Positions 35,392 to 47,694 are shown, numbered from the stretch's first letter. The stretch is DNA of 64,000 bases from Diphasiastrum complanatum (GCA_029204225.1 CM055099.1:61287753-61351752); one strand, 5' to 3'. Translations and numbers: made by a program. Notes: a model not told the origin generated them from the sequence alone.

Positions 35392-37849
35392 ATGGCAGGG
35401 CGAACGCTTCGCCCTATGGGTAGGGCTAAGGCCTTTGGATCCAGAGCCATTGCGATTGTGCTGGGATTGTTGCTTGTAGCCACAGGCGCGGTTGTTTACA
35501 GTCGACGAATAACCTCCGAATCAGTAAGTTCTTGATTGTTATTTTGGAATGCTTTTGTGTCATTAAGGAAGTGGAGCCGCTCTGATCCAAGCAAATCGGG
35601 CTCTCCAAGAGGTCTTGCTGAACGTATCGTTAATGCCTGTGCTAGCTTTGGTGACCTTATTCTAAATCCTAAATATGAGAGGTTTTGATAAATGTGAAGT
35701 GTTGTAAACGTTTAGAAGTCTGACATAGTAATTCTTTGCTGGCTTACCTCAAAAGATCCAGATCTGATGCGTTTTCTGGTCGTTTTGTAGCTTTTGTAGT
35801 GGTTTCTTAAAAGCTAATTTCTAGGAGCAAGGTCTCTGACATGGATTTCTTTTCTTCAACATTTGTAGGATAAGTTGGAAAGACCATCTCTGGAGTCCCG
35901 TCATCCCCACTCCCATCTGGCCCGCACCATTTTAGCTGTAAGGCCTAAAACAGATCCCCTGAGAATCAAAGCAGAGATTCTCTATAAGCAGGCAAAGGAC
36001 CAGGTGACGCTTCTAACCGCCTATGGCGCTTATGCTCGTAAAGCTAAATTGGATTTAACAAGACAGCTACGAATTTTCATAGATCAGGCCCGGAACTTCA
36101 CGGAGCTTATGGAAAGGCCGGAGATTAAACCAATCCTTGAAAGTTCAAAAATCAATCCGCTGAGTTTGAGGCTGTTTGAGAGAGACTTGAAGGAGCAAAT
36201 AAAGATCACGAGACAACTTATCGCAGATGCAAAAGAGTCTCTGGACAGTCAGCTCAAGATTCAGAAGCTCAAGGATACTATATTTTCGGTGAATGATCAG
36301 CTTACGAAGGCAAAGAAACAGGTCGCTTTCTCTGGCTTGATCGCCTCAAAATCGATTCCGAAAAGCTTACATTGTCTTTCCATGAGGCTGATGGAGGAGC
36401 GCATATCTCATCCCGAGAGGTATGTTCCCGATCTAGTTCCTATACCTGAGCTGGAGGATCCTACGCTTTATCATTATGCGATTTTTTCGGACAACGTTAT
36501 TGCGGCTTCCGTTGTCGTTAATTCAGCAGTGAAGAATGCAAAGGAACCGGAAAAACACGTGTTTCATGTAGTGACGGATAAAATGAATTTGGGGGCCATG
36601 ACAGTTTGGTTCAAGATGAAACCACCGCAGGAAGCTCACATTGAGGTCAAAGCTGTGGAAGATTACGAGTTCTTGAATTCTTCATATGTGCCGGTGTTGC
36701 GGCAATTGGAATCTGCCAATTTACAGCGGTTTTATTTCGAGCATAAGATGGAAAATGCCTCCAAAGACGCCCCGAACATGAAGTTTCGCAATCCAAAGTA
36801 TCTGTCTATGCTAAACCATCTCCGATTTTACTTGCCAGAAATGTATCCCAAGCTGCATAGGATACTATTTCTGGATGATGATATCGTGGTCCAGAAGGAT
36901 CTCACAGGGCTTTGGAAAATGGACATGGATGGCAAAGTCAACGGAGCAGTAGAGACATGTTTTGGTTCTTTCCACAGATACGATAAATACATGAACTTTT
37001 CGCATCCTTTGATCAATTCACGATTTAATCCCAAGGCCTGCGGCTGGGCGTATGGAATGAACTTCTTTGATTTAGATGCCTGGAGGAGGGAAAAGAGTAC
37101 CGAAGAATATCACTATTGGCAAAACCTGGTGAGCTTCCAAAACCTTACAACCTACTTGTTGACAATTTTTACTTGTAGCAACTACGCGTGCTCTGGGCAA
37201 TCGCCTTTTACTAGTTCCTTGCAATCGTCATCATTCAGATAATGTAACATATTAGGAAGCTGGAGGTGTGCTGTCACGCTTGCTTTGTCCTCTAGAATTG
37301 AACATTGTAAGTATTATGAAGGTTCGTTGAGTAAGGTGAACATTTGACATGGTTAACAAAAGCTGCTTCTGGCCTGATAAATAGTATAAACAATTCTCTT
37401 CTTCAATGGTCTCTTTTCCTACTTTTGTTTTTCTAGTCATTGTACATTATTGGCACATCCAAAACGTGGAAGAAATCTTGCCCTGCACTTAGAGAACACC
37501 TGCTAGCTGAGTTTTATGTTATTTTGAGCTTTTATCAGCCACTGAAGATGTTAAGCTCTTTGAGTGTGTGCAGAACGAAAATCGTACCTTATGGAAGCTT
37601 GGGACTTTGCCTCCTGGACTCATCACATTCTATAAAACCACAAAGCCCCTTGACAAGATGTGGCATGTTTTGGGACTTGGCTACAATCCAAACATCAGTA
37701 TAGAGAAGATCAAAGCAGCCGCAGTGATTCACTTCAATGGCAATATGAAGCCATGGCTTGACCTTGCAATGGTTAAATACAAAGGGTATTGGACAAAATA
37801 TGTTGACTTTGATATGGAGCTTGTTCAGCTTTGCAGCTTTCGCCAATGA
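35392..37849 (+). CDS. GAUT: galacturonosyltransferase, GAUT8/GAUT9-like (GT8)
   Basis: Three exons, 35392-35523, 35869-37128 and 37574-37849, encode 555 residues. Both introns are GT-AG and phase 0. It is a type II protein: anchor at about residues 18-36 (AIAIVLGLLLVATGAVVY), then a basic and coiled stem (KIQKLKDTIFSVNDQLTKA), then the GT8 domain from about 245 to the end. The metal/UDP-binding DDD is at 380-382 (LFLDDDIVV), with NHLRFYLPE just before it and the HFNGNMKPW motif starting at H517. GAUT enzymes add galacturonic acid from UDP-GalA to homogalacturonan in the Golgi. Length and the C-terminal SFRQ fit the GAUT8 (QUASIMODO1)/GAUT9 branch better than GAUT1 or GATL. Exon 1 holds only the anchor. 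The gene looks intact and functional. The chosen ATG precedes the anchor directly. Confidence 0.95.
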
Positions 37850-39945
37850 CTCAGAATCTAGCACCAGAAGACATTAACGTGTAAGCTCTTCAACGTCCGA
37901 TTATCAGATGATCTTCAGCTAGTACTGTGACCGTTCTGGGCACTGAGCTATTCTAGCAAGATATGCACGAATTGCTCATCGAATGCTAGCCAATCTCTGT
38001 TTTGAGATAGACTTCTCTTTTTCCCATTCTTGATACTGGGATGAATCAAATGGCTCTAAAATTGAACCATCATTCACATTCATTAATGACCTTGTATGTG
38101 ATCATGTCTATACCTTCATGGATTTTTGTTGGGCACTCTTACATCAACGTGATTCTTTATTTTAGTTTACACATGCTAACATCTGTAGAGCATGCCTATC
38201 TATTTACTTGGTTCAGTTCCTTATTCACATTAGACGAACAAATGATTATTGCTATCATTTGTTGCCTTTGATCTGGTCTTTGTCCACACTGTTTGACAGA
38301 GAGAGCATAATTATTCACGGTATTGTTACTTTTCCCATCTAGAAAGCATGTAAAAATTAGTTATGCACAGAATGCTACAGGCCTCGCACTCAGTTTGAGA
38401 CCTAGCTAAAAAGGATAAGCCTTGGGAGCTTTTTGAATAGACAAGCACTTGAATGTTCCTCTTTATCCTTGATATCACTTCAGGTAATTTTTTTCAAATT
38501 CCACTACTGCAAAGATGTAGCTTCTGTTCTTCGTAGATGCATGTTTTGGTAAGCAATGAGCAGTAAATTGTAATTTTTGCTGGAAATATGTTTTGCTGAT
38601 TTATGTTCAATACCTCCTTTTCCAAAGCATGCTGTTTTGCAGGTTTTTAGTGACTAGGACCTACTGTTGCTAAAACCTACTATCAAAAAGCATCACCCTG
38701 TTGTTTTAGTGATAGCTTCATGACCACCTTGGTGTCTTAATGTGCTGAACATCCATGTACACCTTATTGCCGATAGTTATAGGCCACTTGAGTTTTGCTA
38801 CCCTAATATATGGAGCTCTTTATCTGATCCTTGATGCTTAAGGAATTGTAGCCTTTCTTTTATTAGAATGTTTATCCAATCAGGTTGTTCTTGAAAATAA
38901 CTTCAAAACAGCTAAGTCATTGAATGCTTGCTTTCGTACATCTTGAAAATCCATTGCCTTTTTAATTTGTGAACCTCTTCCATTTCTTGACTTTAGAGAC
39001 CAAATCAATCATCAGATAGAGTCAAAACTTCTGTCAGGTTTCACTGGTTAAGTGTATACATACCCTATTTGCCTCTAGCCTTTATGAACTCGTACATTAC
39101 ATTCACAACTATAACACCTCAAATGCCTTTGTTGTTATCTTTAGAGTTCAGTAACTAAATTGCATCAACCCAAAAGAAGGTTTCAGAATCCAGAAGCTAG
39201 TAAAAAGAAGCGCTCATATTGGTTGACATTATGAAAGAACCAAGGGATGCTGACAGGAATGATCGAAAGACCACTTGCTAACATTATTGGAAAGATGAGA
39301 AAAACAAGTGCTTTGCAGAAATACACAACCGCCCTGCCTCGGTAGCAGGGTATTATTCATTTAAAGATGAATATTCTTAAGTAGAACTTTGTGAATAAAA
39401 TCTGTAAAATCTTGTTTTGAACAAATTATAAAAAAAATCAAAATACATGAATTCGAGATTTCTAAGATTTTTATTCTTTGATCTCATGATAAGAAAAATT
39501 GTTGGCGGTTATGAATTAGGCAACGTGCAATTATGAATTTGAATAATACATAGTTCAAAGAATCTATGATGTACTTGGACCTAAATAGGTTGCAAAATGA
39601 TTAATAATGAATTTTTTGCTAATTGTTTCTTTTCGACATCTAAAGTCAAATGTGTTTAGTCTACTCAATAAAATACTTTGTCTTGTAAGAAGCTATACAA
39701 AAATGTAGATTTGTTATCATTCAAGATGCATGTAGTATGAGTGTAATCAATGTTTGCAATATAGAACTATTGAGATTTTGATTGTAACGCTTTTCAAAGC
39801 TACATGAAAATGGCAATAAAGAACCTTACATGGCTAAATTGTGTTTTGATTGATTGTCTTTATAACAAAGCATTATGTAGTAATGTGTTTGTTAATTGCA
39901 TATGTAATATATCAGTGAATGATTTGACCAAGATGCATGTGAAAG
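37850..39945. other. 3' flank of the GAUT gene and intergenic sequence
   Basis: The first few hundred bases are probably 3' UTR. The remaining 1.5 kb shows no coding, RNA or element signature that I could support. Confidence 0.5.
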
Positions 39946-40430
39946 TTGTCAACTAGTTGCGACATTCTATTTGGCAATTTTGAGGCCAACTTGAAATGTC
40001 AACTCAAAGATATTTTCATATTTGTCAATAAGGGCCTAACTAGTGTTTGTACTATTTTTGACAAGTAAATAAGTGGATGAGGTCAAGTTTGATCAAATCA
40101 AGTGAAACCTTTGTGAGTTTCAAAAGCCAAATCTCCTCAAGAGAATAAACCACTTGATTGCAAGTGGGTGTATAGATTGAAATACAACCAAGATGAATCA
40201 ATAAGTAAGTTTAAAGCAAGGCTTGTAGCAAAAGGTTTTTTGCAAATTAAAGGGATTGATTATGATGAAACTTTTGCTTATGTGGCTAAGCTAGTTACAA
40301 TAAGATTGATCATTAGTTTTGCTAGTACGTTCAATTGGATGCTACTACAACTTGACATTACAAATGCAAATCTCAATGGTTACTTGAAGGAAGAAATCTA
40401 CATGAGGAACCGGAGGGCTTCATCAAGAGG
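39946..40430 (+). mobile_element. Ty1/copia scrap (LTR-side piece and RT start)
   Basis: The left part (about 39950-40110) matches the 3' region and LTR start seen at 31060-31160. The right part encodes the start of the copia reverse transcriptase (CKWVYRLKYN, then KARLVAKGF) as far as the EEIYM block. The two parts are not adjacent in a whole element, so this is a rearranged fossil. Confidence 0.75.
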
Positions 40431-41155
40431 GGACTCGAACAGATTATCAGAAAGAGAAATACCTCAATACTTTTTGAAAACAGTCGGTTCTCCCAAAATT
40501 ACTGTGTCTGTCACTTTTGCACCACTGGTCCGCTGTCTATACTCTTCGCAACTTCATGCACACGACCATTCTCCAGTTCTGTCTCGGTTTTGCTGCTCGC
40601 ATGCAGATAGATCACTCTCAGTAGGGATGATCACTCTCAGTAGGTGTAGAAGATGTGTGGCCCAACGATCCGATCTATAGTAGAAAGGAGACATGTTTGG
40701 ATACCCAACTGATAACATCTGTAAGCGATCATCTTCTACGGATTTTGACAACAGTAGGGAACTCAAAATGTATCAACATCAGCCTACTCCCATCTCTCTA
40801 TGACAAGCCCATAACGTGATTATACGGCTCCTTTCATCTCAACAAAAGAATCTCCACTCTCAACAACAATGCATAGGCTTAACAAAAAACCTCACCACGT
40901 TCAGAACATCCATCCTTATTCTCCTGATTCAACAGCACAACGACATCTCTCTATACCCAGCCTCTCTCAAAATCTCAGCAGCATTTTGAGTTCAGGATCC
41001 TCACTTGGAATTCTCGAAAAAAGCTCTAACTCAGCCACTCAAATCAGTAGCAACATGGCCTCACTCAATCTCCTTCTCTCCCTCCTCCTTTATAAGGTTG
41101 ATAAAAATTGCCCTTCATCATTATAGATTTTCAGTCTTCAATAGTCCCTTCATCT
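40431..41155. other. intergenic, no gene seen
   Basis: Sequence of slightly higher GC than its surroundings, without recognisable coding or element ends. A short direct duplication (GATCACTCTCAGTAGG) lies near 40610-40640. Confidence 0.45.
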
Positions 41156-41273
41156 CATTTTACCCTCCATCAACCAAGGGGTTGGCTTAGTTGGTTAGCT
41201 TGACATCCAAAGTTTCTTTGGTCTTAGGTTCGAGCTTTCCCTTGGAAATCAAGAAGCATTTTACCCTCCATCA
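41156..41273 (+). mobile_element. tRNA-like SINE with 17-bp target-site duplication
   Basis: An 84-bp insert (41173-41256) is flanked by the exact 17-base direct repeat CATTTTACCCTCCATCA (41156-41172 and 41257-41273). Inside, TGGCTTAGTTGG (41183-41194) fits the Pol III A box, and GGTTCGAGC (41228-41236) fits the B box. The long target duplication is the mark of LINE-type retroposition. The unit ends AAGAAG with no clear A or T tail. Two further copies lie at 46095-46270. Confidence 0.8.
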
Positions 41274-42330
41274 TGTCTCTTCATCATATACCCACCTTTT
41301 ACTTTTCATTTTTTAACAACTTTTTTGCCTTTTTTACATTTGAAAAAAGGTAAAGATGTCCTTTAATTTACTATGAATATAATAAAATAAGTTCATCGAA
41401 GGGCTGACACTTCAGCACAGCTAGCCCACATGCCTAATTTTGATGTTCTTTGAAGGGCTATAAGTGCCATTATTATAGCCTTTGACCATTAATTCTCTAA
41501 CACGTCAATAAAATGAAGTTCTTTCCTAATTTGTCAGCTTCTATTGAAAAATTCACTTAGACACTAAGTTTGAAAGTATTATTTGGCCTTTGACTGCATT
41601 TTACGTTTGTCAGCTCTTTCCCTCTTGATTGTCGGTTCTTCTTCTTTGATGGGCCCGAAACTAGGCTATTATTTGCTGAATATTGCCACATTCTCGTACC
41701 CATGCCCTTATATCCTTAATCCACGTATTCATGTGTCTGACTTATGTTCCCGTGTCCAATTTTTTGGATAACCACCAAGTATTGTTATGTCATTTTTTCT
41801 GGTCATTTTTTTGTTGATGGCTCAAGAGGGATGATTTTGAATGTTCCAGTTGCCGATTTTATCATGTGACATACTAGAGCAATCTTGGGTTGAAACTGAC
41901 TATTCTTGAAAAGCACAGAGATTTTTATATTAGTCAAAATATTGATAAGTACATCAAAATTGTGGTCGACACTACCGATGCTTTATAATTGGGCCAATTC
42001 TAAGGCCGTATAACATTAGACTAGCCACTTTGAAGGCAGGTTGGGACCTATTTCTAGGAAAATCGGCATTTTGCTCAGTATATAGAATCTAATATCTTGT
42101 CTAATATTTTTCGACAGTTTCTAAGACCGTTGTAAAATCAATCTACCATTGTCATGTCTAGCCACTTGAAGGGTAGGCTGGGACCCTTTTGTCTCAATAT
42201 TCTGCATCAAATTTTTTCGAAACCTCTAACATTCAAAATTTTTGCTGCAATTCTATGACTGATTCTCATTCATATTAGTTCGATTTTTGGTGACAAGAAT
42301 TCGGCTAACATTGGCGACCTCCACTGGGGA
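41274..42330 (+). mobile_element. possible LTR edge and primer site of another gypsy-type element
   Basis: At 42301-42330 the sequence GGCTAACA is followed by TTGGCGACCTCCACTGGGGA, the usual form of an LTR end and primer site in plant gypsy families. The LTR start was not located. An internal pair of similar blocks (about 41995-42100 and 42140-42210, with TCTAGCCACTTGAAGG) would lie within the LTR. No coding sequence follows. It is a fossil if the call is right. Confidence 0.4.
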
Positions 42331-42884
42331 GTATGTTCCCCATACGGAGGACCCATAATCTCTTGTTTCGCAACATAACTCTATAATGATTTCATTCTTG
42401 GGATCATCACTCTCATGTGGGGTGATGCTAACCATCCATGTTAATCAATTACTCAATGTGATAGTAGATGTGCCAATGCTATCTGATAATTTCTTTTGTT
42501 CGGTCTTCTGAACTTGGTTCCTTTGTACCAGTAAGACAACCATCCCACACACCTACTTTGGTGTATGCACCCTTCTCCCAACAAAATATAACGGTATGCC
42601 CATTTCTCAGTCCCATGCATAAGTGGAAATGTAAATGCAAGATCTCATTATGAAAATGGATGCAAATCTCATCAATGTGTATAATGTGAAAAAGTGTTGT
42701 GTGTATGCATTATTTGTTGCTCGTCATGCTTTTTCTATTATTGGATTGGTCTACTTCAATTAGAGATCTCGTAATACAAGGAGGTACTAGACATTTCATA
42801 GAAAGTTCACTCAATCAGGATATGTAAATGATACTTGCTCTTGTGACTTAAAACTACTAGAAAGCATTTTCGTCTGTTTCTATC
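42331..42884. other. intergenic, possibly element leader
   Basis: No recognisable coding sequence. It may be the leader of the preceding putative gypsy-type element. Confidence 0.4.
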
Positions 42885-44110
42885 TGTTAGATATGCAGAA
42901 GAAGATTAGGCTACAATGCTTTGGCCAATGCTCTCTCTTAGGTACATTAGTGAGTAAGCACATGGCCCAATGAGCACTTGTAAATAAATAATTTTGGCAA
43001 TAAACTTGAATTTGGGCTATGTAGTTAAAATAATATTAAAAAGACCAAAGTTAAGCTTAAACTTTTATTTCTAAGTTTGATTAGCTAGTCAAGGTCAAAT
43101 GGTGGTAGGTGGGGTGTGCTTCTTCCTACATCATAGATTCATTCGTGTTTCTTGTGGATGGTGTGGATTTCAATCCTATCTTCTTGCAAGTAACCAATAG
43201 GAAGCAAGTATCTATCTCTCTCTCTTTTTCACTCCAAATCATGATATGTGTGTGGTTAGTATAGGAATGGGTAGTGTTAAAGTGGAGTAGTGTTAGGAAA
43301 AAAGAGTAGAAAGCATTTAAATCTAGCAACTTGGCATAGTTGGGTACCTATCTAGTGTTCCAACACTTTTTGATAGGCGGAGGGTTGCTCACCAACCAAT
43401 CTACACACCCTACAGTGGCGATGTTGCCGGAGAGGTTTCACTAACTTGTTTAGTTGCATTTTTAGTTGTTTTTGCTTTCTTAGAGTGTTTTTACGTGAAG
43501 TGGAGACCCAAAACAGCCTCTAAGGGCTTGGCATCCATTCACAAAACCAAAAAAAACCATAAAACTAGCTCAAATCTATTTTTGGAGAGAAAAGAGGCAA
43601 AAATCCCATTAGATTTGGTTTATTCAGAATCCAGTGGGAACCAACCCATAGAAGAGCCTGCGAAGCTTAGTTTGATTCCAATGATCAAAAATTGGATTTG
43701 AGTGCCTAAAAATCACTAAAATCAGAAGATCCATCAAATCCTCATAGAAGTAACCTTTGCAAACCATCCTAATGCCTTCAAAATGTCTTTTTCCATCAAT
43801 GATGAACCCTGCAAATGCTAGTTACTATCTGTGATAAAAAAAAGTGCTTTTGAGCCTTCGCAGACAACCATAACTTTTTGATTTGTTAAAAAGAACCTTC
43901 TCCCCGCCATATCCATAGCCCTTGACAAGCCTGCAAAGGTTAGTTCCCAACAGATTTGAAGAAGTCAAGGTTTTGGCTGCAAAACAGTGAAAGAACCTTC
44001 GCACAACCAACCCTTGCATGAGTAACCTTCGCAGGCCAGATCGATAGTTAGATCTGCACCAGATCCAGCTACTGTGAACATCTCAGGCCAAGCAGAGCAA
44101 GGATCAAAAA
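42885..44110 (+). mobile_element. Ty3/gypsy LTR, primer site and leader (fossil)
   Basis: A plus-strand LTR (about 42885-43414) ends ACCCTACA. It is followed by a degenerate tRNA-Asp-type primer site TGGCGATGTTGCCGGAGA (43416-43433) and a leader of about 700 bp. The LTR shares CATGGCCCAATGAGCA and the TACCTATCTAGTG region with the LTR at 29988-30805 read in reverse, and the leaders also align. Gag and pol are missing. It is more diverged than the other copies. Confidence 0.65.
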
Positions 44111-44848
44111 GTTATCCCTATTGTTATTGGTTGGTTTAGGTGCATTGAATATAGTCCATGGTTTTGGAATAGGAGCTAGCAATGTTGAAAAAACAATATG
44201 AGATGTCTCTTTGTTCAAATGAATGACAACAACATCAATGATCATTGCAGTGCATTTGGTCGAAATTTTAAAATTTTAGCAATTATAATCATTCATGTTG
44301 ATTTCTAGAAGAAAATGTCATATATGCATCACATATGCACAAAATCTACCATTATGCCACTTTTTGCTGATATACGAATGTGGCTATGTTAAAACATAGC
44401 TATAAATTTCTATGGCACGTTCAAATGTCACAATCAGTTTTCAAATGACAGTTATATCGAAAGATTTAAAGCTATTTTTAGTACTTTACTATTTTTAGTA
44501 ATTTTGTTAAATAATAATATGTTATCTATAGCAACACTTATAAGTAACTCGGATGGACAAGAATATCGATAGTCATTAATGGCCATTGGTTGTCATGTTG
44601 TAATTGATAAATGTATTCTTTATGCCATGATAATAATTTTAAGGCTTTGACTTAAATTTCAAGGAAGTGTATGAAGGCTAAGGTTCAACGACAACAAAAA
44701 CCAAGATCAGTTTGATACAAATCAACTTCAATGGAGCGATATATAACCTGATAAAAATTTGGTGGTTCTAGAGCAGAGAAATGTAAAGGGTAAAGTTACA
44801 GTCAGTTCAACAATGATTTCAGGAAAATAAGGAATGACGATGATGGAA
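44111..44848. other. intergenic, no gene seen
   Basis: AT-rich sequence without recognisable features up to the target duplication of the next solo LTR. Confidence 0.45.
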
Positions 44849-45723
44849 TGTGGGGTCGAAGATTTCTTGTAGTATAGCCCTTCCACCTGTCAACAAAGGT
44901 TAGACCACTGGATAGGTGCCTAACTATGCATAGATGCTACTTTTAGTTAATTTCCTATTTTCTCCCTTAACTCTACTCACCATTCTACTACTCCTCTTTA
45001 ACTCTACTCCTCTACACTAACATTTATCATAGTTTGGTTGAAGGGAAGGAATGGAGAAGAAGAGATTGAGAAGAGAAGAGAAAGAGAGAGAAAGAGAGAG
45101 AAAGAGAGTGAGGGTGGAGGTTAGCTCAAATGCTCCTTATGCTTGCTAATGGAAAAACATTCACTATTGGCAAACAATAAACATGGAAATAGAAAGCAAG
45201 AGAAAACACAACCAAGAGCAATAGCAAGTAGTGAATAGCAAATGATGATGCTTCTCTTCCAAAAATGGTAGAGTTTTCTCCTTCTCATTAAGCATGGAAA
45301 TAGTGTACAAATGGTGCCTTTTTATAAAATGGGGAAGGCCCTTGCCCCTCAATCTTATTGGCTAACATTCACAATGATCCTAACCATTCATCTTGGACCC
45401 AACTTGATCCAAGGGTCCACAATGATCCTAACCATTCATCTTGGACCCAACTTGATCCAAAGGTCCACAAAAAGTACATTAGAAATCACAAGATTCATGT
45501 GAGTCCCAATTTGGACCCAACTCTAAAAAGTGATCTCTAAGTTTAAAAATGACATTGGGCCTCTAGTTTTATTTTAATTACAAGGCCCAAGTCAAGTTTA
45601 TTTTATTTACAACTTCAATTGCATGCTCATTGGGCCATGGGCTTATACACTCAGGATGCCATGCCCTCGCAACACATTTTATTGGAGGATTTTATTTACA
45701 CTTTGTTGGGAATACCCCCAACA
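44849..45723 (-). mobile_element. solo LTR, Ty3/gypsy, with target-site duplication
   Basis: An 875-bp LTR of the same family as 29988-30805, flanked by the exact 5-bp repeat TGGAA at 44844-44848 and 45724-45728. It carries a private 48-bp tandem duplication (45371-45418 and 45419-45466) that the other copy lacks. No primer site or interior adjoins it. High similarity to the other LTR suggests a fairly recent origin compared with the rest of the fossils. Confidence 0.88.
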
Positions 45724-45728
45724 TGGAA

Positions 45729-46080
45729 TCAACATATCTACGAACCAGTATATCATGACTATTGGGTTAAAGACATCTAAGTAACCCAAAACGATCTAGA
45801 AGCTTCTAATGAAATACTCATTAGCTCACAAGGATGATTAATTAAAATTTTCAATAATGGTACTTTCCAAACAATGGAAAGTTATAACCAGAAGGAACTT
45901 TGAACGAGACAAACAATGGAGTTGTTGGGAGGAAAGACAATGCATCAAGTCAATTAGCTACAGATAACGTAAAGGCTATGTTTCAAGAATTGCAAGAGAA
46001 AATGAATGTGCTTGGAGATTTTATTGTGGGTTCTCTCCCGAAGGAAATCTATTATCTATATGCACCTTTTAAAAGGGCTT
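45729..46080. other. intergenic, no gene seen
   Basis: A short open frame (45900-46091) rich in Asn, Glu and Gln has no family resemblance that I can support. Confidence 0.4.
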
Positions 46081-46195
46081 CCACCAATTGAAAATGCTTC
46101 TTGGTTTCCAAGGGGAGGCTTGAACCTAAGACCAAAGAAACTTTGGATGTCAAGCTAACCAACTAAGCCAACCCCATTGGTTCACCAATTGAAAA
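46081..46195 (-). mobile_element. SINE copy 2, minus strand
   Basis: Read on the minus strand it repeats the unit at 41173-41256: GGGGTTGGCTTAGTTGG, GTCTTAGGTTCAAGCC and AACCAAGAAGCA. It is flanked by direct copies of CACCAATTGAAAA (46083-46095 and 46183-46195), a probable target duplication. Confidence 0.75.
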
Positions 46196-46270
46196 TGCTT
46201 CTTGGTTTCCAAGGGGAGGCTCGAACTTGAGACCAAAGAAACTTTGGATGTCAAGATAACCAATTGAGCC
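46196..46270 (-). mobile_element. SINE copy 3, minus strand
   Basis: This second copy follows directly on the target duplication of copy 2, in the same orientation. Its A box is slightly changed (GGCTCAATTGG) and its B box reads AGTTCGAGCC. Either two insertions hit the same spot, or the unit with its flank was duplicated. Confidence 0.75.
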
Positions 46271-47275
46271 AAATGTATCATAACTCAAGAAATCATGTTT
46301 ATAAACAAAAGCGAATACCATGGAGATTTTGTAAATGGTTGAGGGGAATTACTTATGAAAGTTCTTAATAAAAATGACCAAGAGGAAAATAATGAATGAC
46401 TAAGAATGCGAGAATACCGCTATATGAAGAATCTCAAAATAACTTGAGATGGGCCAAAATTATATGAAAATTACTTTTGTCAAATTGATGGAAAGAATAG
46501 AAATGAAGGGTGGTATTGTTTATGTTGAAATTGTTTCAAATGGAATCAAAAACCTTGTTTGTTTGGGTTGAACACAGGATTTAGGAAGGTGATAGACTTG
46601 GCAGTTTCCAACTACCACCGCGCAGGCATTCATGAGGAGTCAAGCACGGGAGGAAGGAGCATTCACGCATACAGACAGACAGATTGTAGAGCGCAGAGGA
46701 GGGAAGGTTTTTTTTAGAGCATTCTAGTGTTCTTGTGAGGATGAGAGGCATGCATTCTTCTGTTGCATTCTCTCTCTCAATTGTGATTATGAACACACAG
46801 GTTCTGGGAGAAGATTGTTGATGATTTCGTTGTCTCCAAAGAATGACGATGAATACTGGTGCTATCTGCAGATTGGACAGTAGGTTGATTGACCTCTGGA
46901 ATATGATCATGCGAAGAAGACATTCCAAAAAACAAAACAAAAAACTCTCTCTTATTCGTGTCTAGTTGCGCTCCTGCCTGCTGCTCCCTTGCTGATCTGC
47001 ATGTGCTCCTTATCCTATACGTAAATGCTTACATTTTTTTTAAGTGTATTTAAAAGTTGCCTTAAATGGCATAATTTTGTATTTTGAAAAGTATGAGCAC
47101 TAAATACCTTATAGATTTGTAAGAAACTTTTGCTATTTTTAAAAAGTTTGAGAATCACATTACATTTTTTAATGTTTAATTGTTATTTTTAAAAAGTCAG
47201 ATGAAATCTGAATTTGTTACTTTCGAAAATCGACTTTTTAAAAATAAAAAAAAAAATTTAAAAAAAAACTGCTGG
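46271..47275. other. intergenic, no gene seen
   Basis: Non-coding, AT-rich at the right end. No element boundaries recognised. Confidence 0.45.
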
Positions 47276-47395
47276 CATTTACGGAGGGGATGGCCCACGG
47301 GCGGGGGAGCCTTCCGCGTTGTGAGATGCCCTCGGGCGCCTCACAACGCGGAAGGCCCTGGCTCTGGGCGGGCCTTCTCCTTTACGTAAAGCACT
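47276..47395. repeat. GC-rich foldback with perfect 16-bp arms
   Basis: A 120-bp GC island in AT-rich sequence. CCTTCCGCGTTGTGAG (47310-47325) and its exact reverse complement (47340-47355) enclose a 14-base loop that can itself pair (GCCC/GGGC). Weaker outer pairing joins TTTACGGAGG at the left with CTCCTTTACGTAA at the right. It resembles a small foldback or MITE-like element. Confidence 0.75.
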
Positions 47396-47694
47396 CTAAA
47401 AAAATTTGCTTTGTATTTTAAGATAACTTTAATTGGAAGAATATGACAGCTGTAACGACTTCACACATGACAGGAACCTTACTTAAAAAATTGTTTTACC
47501 AGAGGTAAAGAATGACATATGTTTTTATCAACACTAAAACATTTCAGTTATGGTAACCAAAAAATTATTAACTTATGTAACAAACTTTACTTACAGTAAA
47601 AAAAATCAGTAAATTATGCAAAAACAGCTCTAAAATTTTTGTAAAAAATCTGTAAGTTTTATGTGTCTGGATATAAAATCCTGTAGCATATACA

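Noticed and set aside
37252-37440. Minus-strand frame in the second intron of the GAUT gene
   Set aside because: It is intronic and has no recognisable features.
41173-41256. A functional tRNA gene
   Set aside because: A- and B-box-like sites are present, but a proper acceptor stem is not, and the 17-bp flanking duplication plus further copies point to a SINE.
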